DNA of 7,905 nucleotides from Oscillospiraceae bacterium. Lineage in GTDB: Bacteria > Bacillota > Clostridia > Oscillospirales > Acutalibacteraceae. Numbering within the stretch: the first letter of the stretch is position 1; every line of letters starts with the position of its first letter. The notes under the pieces are model-generated. The model searched no databases and was not told the DNA's origin. It was given only the letters and a program-made list of their open reading frames with translations. Shown here piece after piece: positions 6,275-7,905 of the stretch. The position numbers and the translations under genes were made by a program. The stretch spans positions 1 through 7,905 of the forward strand of contig WREG01000083.1 of NCBI GenBank assembly GCA_009779455.1, given 5' to 3'.

Positions 6275-7441
6275 TTAAAAAACATATTTGCATTCAGCTT
6301 TGCTTACCGCCTGCCCGATTAATTCATCAGGGCAGGCTTTTTCCTCCTCCCGCTCCGCTTCATCAATAAAAGGCCGGGTTTTCGGGTGTTTGGGCGTGAA
6401 AACCGTGCAGCAGTCCTCATATGGCAAAATCGAGATGTCGAAAGTCTCGATTTTCCGCGAAATTTCGATGATTTCATTCTTGTCCATGCCAATTAGCGGG
6501 CGGAAAACGGGCATGGAAGCGGCGGCGTCCGTGCAGCCCAGCGCGCCTATGGTCTGGCTCGCAACCTGCCCAAGGCTTTCGCCCGTTATAAGCGCCGCGC
6601 AGCCGTCCTTCACAGCGATTTCAGATGCGATTTTCATCATTGCCCGCCGCATTATGATGGTAAAATAATCTTCGCGGCAGTTGTCGCGTATGCTCTCCTG
6701 TATTTCGGTGAAAGGGACGGTAAAAAGGCTTATCCTTCCCGAATATTCCGCCACCTTTGCAAGCAGCTTTTCCACCTTTTGCTGCGCCAGAGCGGAAGTA
6801 TAGGGGGGCGACGCGAAATGCACGGCCGTGAGCGACAGGCCCCTTTTCGCCATCATATACCCCGCAACGGGGCTGTCTATGCCGCCTGAAATCAAAAGCG
6901 CGGCCCTGCCCGCCGAGCCGGAGGGCATACCCCCCGCGCCCTTCATCTGGCTGCCCCGTATAAAGGCGTGGTTGTCGCGTATCTCAACGGCCACGCGGAT
7001 ATCGGGGTCTGCAACGTCCACGGCCAGATGGGGGAAGCTCTGAAGCAGGGTCCCGCCCAGCTCCCGCGATATTTCCGGGGAGGTGAGCGGGAATTTTTTG
7101 TCGGCTCGCTTCGCCTCGACCTTGAATGTTTTCGCGGAAAGCAGCTCGTCCGAGAGATAGGCTTTAGCCGTTTCGCGGATAACGTTAAAATCCTTTTCGC
7201 AGGCGGCGGCCCTTGATATGGCGGCGATCCCGCAGACCTTTTGAAGCCGCGCCACGGCCCCGCCCAGGTCCATGCCCGCCTCAGGCTCGACAGTTATGGT
7301 CGATTGCGCCTGCACCATCCTAAACCCGCCCAGGCCCTTCAGCCTGTATTTGATATTCTTGACAAGCATGGCCTCAAAGGTGGACTTGTTAAGCCCCTTT
7401 AGCGTCAGCTCGCCATTTTTTAATAATATGACTTCTTTCAT
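6275..7441 (-). CDS. thiI: tRNA uracil 4-sulfurtransferase ThiI (4-thiouridine synthase)
   Basis: ThiI adenylates U8 of tRNA and inserts sulfur to make 4-thiouridine; in some bacteria it also supplies sulfur for the thiamine thiazole. From the chosen start it has 388 residues: an N-terminal ferredoxin-like domain (GELTLKGLNKSTFE, 10-23), a THUMP domain (about 60-165, with FKVEAKRADKKFPLTSPEI) and a PP-loop ATPase with SGGIDSP (185-191) and ITGESLGQVASQT (285-297). YEDCCTVFTPKHP (341-353) carries the conserved cysteine pair. The C-terminal rhodanese domain of the E. coli enzyme is absent, as is common in Firmicutes. The start at 7441 is preferred over upstream ATGs because AAGG (7450-7453) lies 8 bases before it, the protein then begins MKEVILLKNGE as homologues do, and a start at 7516 would overlap the promoter. 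No cysteine desulfurase gene is adjacent. Confidence 0.96.
   Translation of the reverse strand: MKEVILLKNGELTLKGLNKSTFEAMLVKNIKYRLKGLGGFRMVQAQSTITVEPEAGMDLGGAVARLQKVCGIAAISRAAACEKDFNVIRETAKAYLSDELLSAKTFKVEAKRADKKFPLTSPEISRELGGTLLQSFPHLAVDVADPDIRVAVEIRDNHAFIRGSQMKGAGGMPSGSAGRAALLISGGIDSPVAGYMMAKRGLSLTAVHFASPPYTSALAQQKVEKLLAKVAEYSGRISLFTVPFTEIQESIRDNCREDYFTIIMRRAMMKIASEIAVKDGCAALITGESLGQVASQTIGALGCTDAAASMPVFRPLIGMDKNEIIEISRKIETFDISILPYEDCCTVFTPKHPKTRPFIDEAEREEEKACPDELIGQAVSKAECKYVF
6309..6342 (+). terminator. Plus-strand terminator inside the thiI 3' coding end
   Basis: An 8-bp stem GCCTGCCC (6309-6316) / GGGCAGGC (6330-6337) with a 13-base loop is followed by TTTTT (6338-6342). It begins 39 bases after the stop of the small plus-strand gene and would end its transcript. 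The same bases encode part of the last 25 residues of ThiI on the other strand. Confidence 0.7.
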
Positions 7442-7449
7442 TTGCATAT

Positions 7450-7453
7450 CCTT
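7450..7453 (-). promoter_or_regulatory. Ribosome binding site that decides the thiI start
   Basis: On the minus strand AAGG lies 8 bases before the ATG at 7441. The alternative ATG two codons earlier (7447) would be only 2 bases away, which is too close. Confidence 0.65.
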
Positions 7454-7487
7454 AACCCATATAAAATTTAAAATAAAACCACACCAT

Positions 7488-7516
7488 ATATTAACAGATA
7501 AAGACGTTTTAGTCAA
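7488..7516 (-). promoter_or_regulatory. Promoter of thiI
   Basis: On the minus strand TTGACT (7516-7511) and TAATAT (7493-7488) are separated by 17 bases, with a TG just before the -10 element. Predicted transcription starts near 7481 and gives a leader of about 40 bases. Confidence 0.8.
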
Positions 7517-7520
7517 GCGG

Positions 7521-7546
7521 CAATATTAAGCGATTAAGCAATATTG
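7521..7546. promoter_or_regulatory. Inverted repeat between divergent promoters, possible operator
   Basis: CAATATT (7521-7527) and AATATTG (7540-7546) are perfect 7-base arms around a 12-base spacer. Inside, ATTAAGC occurs twice as a direct repeat (7525-7531 and 7533-7539). The element lies between the thiI -35 and a plus-strand -35, overlapping the latter by 3 bases, where a regulator could act on both directions. The AT-rich background makes a chance match possible. Confidence 0.4.
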
Positions 7547-7573
7547 ACAAATATATTTAAAAATTATTAAAAT
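7544..7573 (+). promoter_or_regulatory. Upstream plus-strand promoter candidate (P1)
   Basis: Perfect TTGACA (7544-7549) followed after 18 bases by TAAAAT (7568-7573). The sequence downstream is AT-rich without a gene for about 90 bases, and a second promoter follows 64 bases later, so this one may be weak or auxiliary. Confidence 0.5.
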
Positions 7574-7607
7574 AATATGTTTATATATCTAAAATTCAGT
7601 TAAAGTA

Positions 7608-7636
7608 TTGACAAGCAAATTTTAAAGTTATAGAAT
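7608..7636 (+). promoter_or_regulatory. Strong plus-strand promoter (P2) of the short transcript
   Basis: Perfect TTGACA (7608-7613), 17-base spacer and TAGAAT (7631-7636), one base from consensus. Transcription would start near 7643, 21 bases before the first small reading frame. Confidence 0.8.
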
Positions 7637-7663
7637 GAGAATGTGGATATAGGAAAATATTTC

Positions 7664-7711
7664 ATGAACAGGGGAAAAATAAATGAAGCGGGTTTTTTAT
7701 GGTTATATTGA
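7664..7711 (+). CDS. Possible 15-residue leader peptide
   Basis: This is the first reading frame in the P2 transcript: MNRGKINEAGFLWLY. AGGA (7651-7654) lies 9 bases before the ATG. It overlaps the 30-codon frame in a different frame, so probably only one of the two is the main product, unless they are translationally linked. No homology is recognised, and there is no run of a single amino acid as in classical amino-acid attenuators. Confidence 0.25.
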   Translation: MNRGKINEAGFLWLY

Positions 7712-7775
7712 ATATGGGGTTTTAGATTTATCCTATGGGCAAAAGGATAGATTAGATCGTTTTGAAATTTATTAG
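7683..7775 (+). CDS. Possible 30-residue small protein
   Basis: The frame starts at ATG 7683 with AGGGG (7670-7674) 8 bases upstream and stops at TAG 7773-7775, 6 bases before a terminator stem. The peptide begins MKRVFYGYIEYGVLDL, ends GQKDRLDRFEIY, and is rich in Tyr, Asp and Arg. It has no membrane segment, so it does not look like a type I toxin. No family is recognised. Promoter, binding site, frame and terminator fit together tightly within about 200 bases, which supports a real gene, but the frame could also be incidental to a leader or small RNA. Confidence 0.4.
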   Translation: MKRVFYGYIEYGVLDLSYGQKDRLDRFEIY

Positions 7776-7781
7776 GCTTTT

Positions 7782-7809
7782 ACCGGCACATTTGATTGTG
7801 CCGGTTTTT
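7782..7809 (+). terminator. Strong rho-independent terminator
   Basis: A perfect 9-bp stem ACCGGCACA (7782-7790) / TGTGCCGGT (7797-7805) with a 6-base loop is followed by TTTTT. It stands between the short reading frames and the next gene, which starts 34 bases later. Confidence 0.9.
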
Positions 7810-7843
7810 ATATGTATAAAAAATAAAAAAGGAGACAAATCTT

Positions 7844-7905
7844 ATGAAACGGCATATATTCAAACGGATTTTGTCGATTTTCTGCGTATTTGCCCTTATA
7901 ATCCC
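7844..7905 (+). CDS. Start of a secreted-protein gene, 3' partial
   Basis: Only the first 20 complete codons lie in the window. They encode MKRHIFKR followed by the hydrophobic ILSIFCVFALIIP, a typical start of a Sec signal peptide or N-terminal membrane anchor. GGAG (7831-7834) lies 9 bases before the ATG. The product cannot be identified. The gap of 34 bases after the terminator has no room for its own promoter, so it probably depends on read-through from P1/P2. Confidence 0.75.
   Translation, partial: MKRHIFKRILSIFCVFALII

Larger units (their letters stand above)
7643..7809 (+). ncRNA. Putative short leader or small RNA transcript
   Basis: The predicted transcript runs from the P2 start to the terminator, about 165 bases. 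Inside is a 10-bp hairpin with three G-U pairs (7725-7734 / 7744-7753, loop ATGGGCAAA). GGCAAAAG (7738-7745) could instead pair, with one mismatch, with CTTTTACC (7777-7784), which includes the start of the terminator stem, so two exclusive folds are possible. I do not recognise a known riboswitch class. Whether it acts as an RNA, encodes a peptide, or controls the next gene is open. Confidence 0.4.

Noticed and set aside
6288..6668. Plus-strand frame of 126 codons opposite thiI
   Set aside because: Antisense shadow of thiI; it also runs through the terminator hairpin at 6309-6342.
7442..7516. N-terminal extension of ThiI to an ATG at 7516
   Set aside because: It would start within the -35 element of the thiI promoter, and the extra residues are not part of known ThiI proteins; AAGG points to 7441.
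7683..7775. Remnant of a serine recombinase (YGYI near the start)
   Set aside because: Only four residues match the usual start of such enzymes; the catalytic serine context (RVS) is missing and no downstream domain follows.

Overview
The window looks like chromosomal DNA of a clostridial Firmicute, probably of the gut Oscillospirales type. The evidence is the gene set: a class B sortase beside its surface protein, an acidic zinc-ribbon protein with a CD1247-like N-terminus after efp, a rhodanese-less ThiI, consensus sigma-A promoters and purine-rich ribosome binding sites. The genus is an inference. Coding sequence is moderately GC-rich and gaps are AT-rich.

Left part (1-1560): the 3' end of a gene for a membrane-anchored surface protein is followed after 9 bases by a class B sortase gene (srtB). 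The unit closes with a heptamer repeat (GGGATTA x3) and a rho-independent terminator.

Middle part (1560-6270), all on the plus strand: a promoter drives a GPH-family sugar:cation symporter gene, with ksgA (16S rRNA dimethyltransferase) 15 bases behind it. Then come tmk (dTMP kinase), efp (elongation factor P), a very acidic zinc-ribbon protein gene and a small gene for a putative secreted or membrane protein. ksgA, tmk and efp are housekeeping genes for ribosome maturation, dTTP synthesis and translation. Three copies of a short palindromic repeat beginning GTAGGGG lie in the two gaps around the acidic-protein gene. The third copy seems to supply the ribosome binding site and start codon of the small gene.

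Right part (6275-7905): thiI (tRNA 4-thiouridine synthase) is on the minus strand and converges on the small gene. A plus-strand terminator hairpin lies inside the thiI 3' coding end. The thiI promoter is back to back with two plus-strand promoters across an inverted repeat. The second of these has a consensus-like sequence and leads into a short transcript with two overlapping tiny reading frames (15 and 30 codons) and a strong terminator. The start of a secreted-protein gene follows 34 bases later and runs off the window. There is no room for another promoter in those 34 bases, so this looks either like an attenuated leader or like an unannotated small-protein or small-RNA gene. It is the most interesting part of the window.
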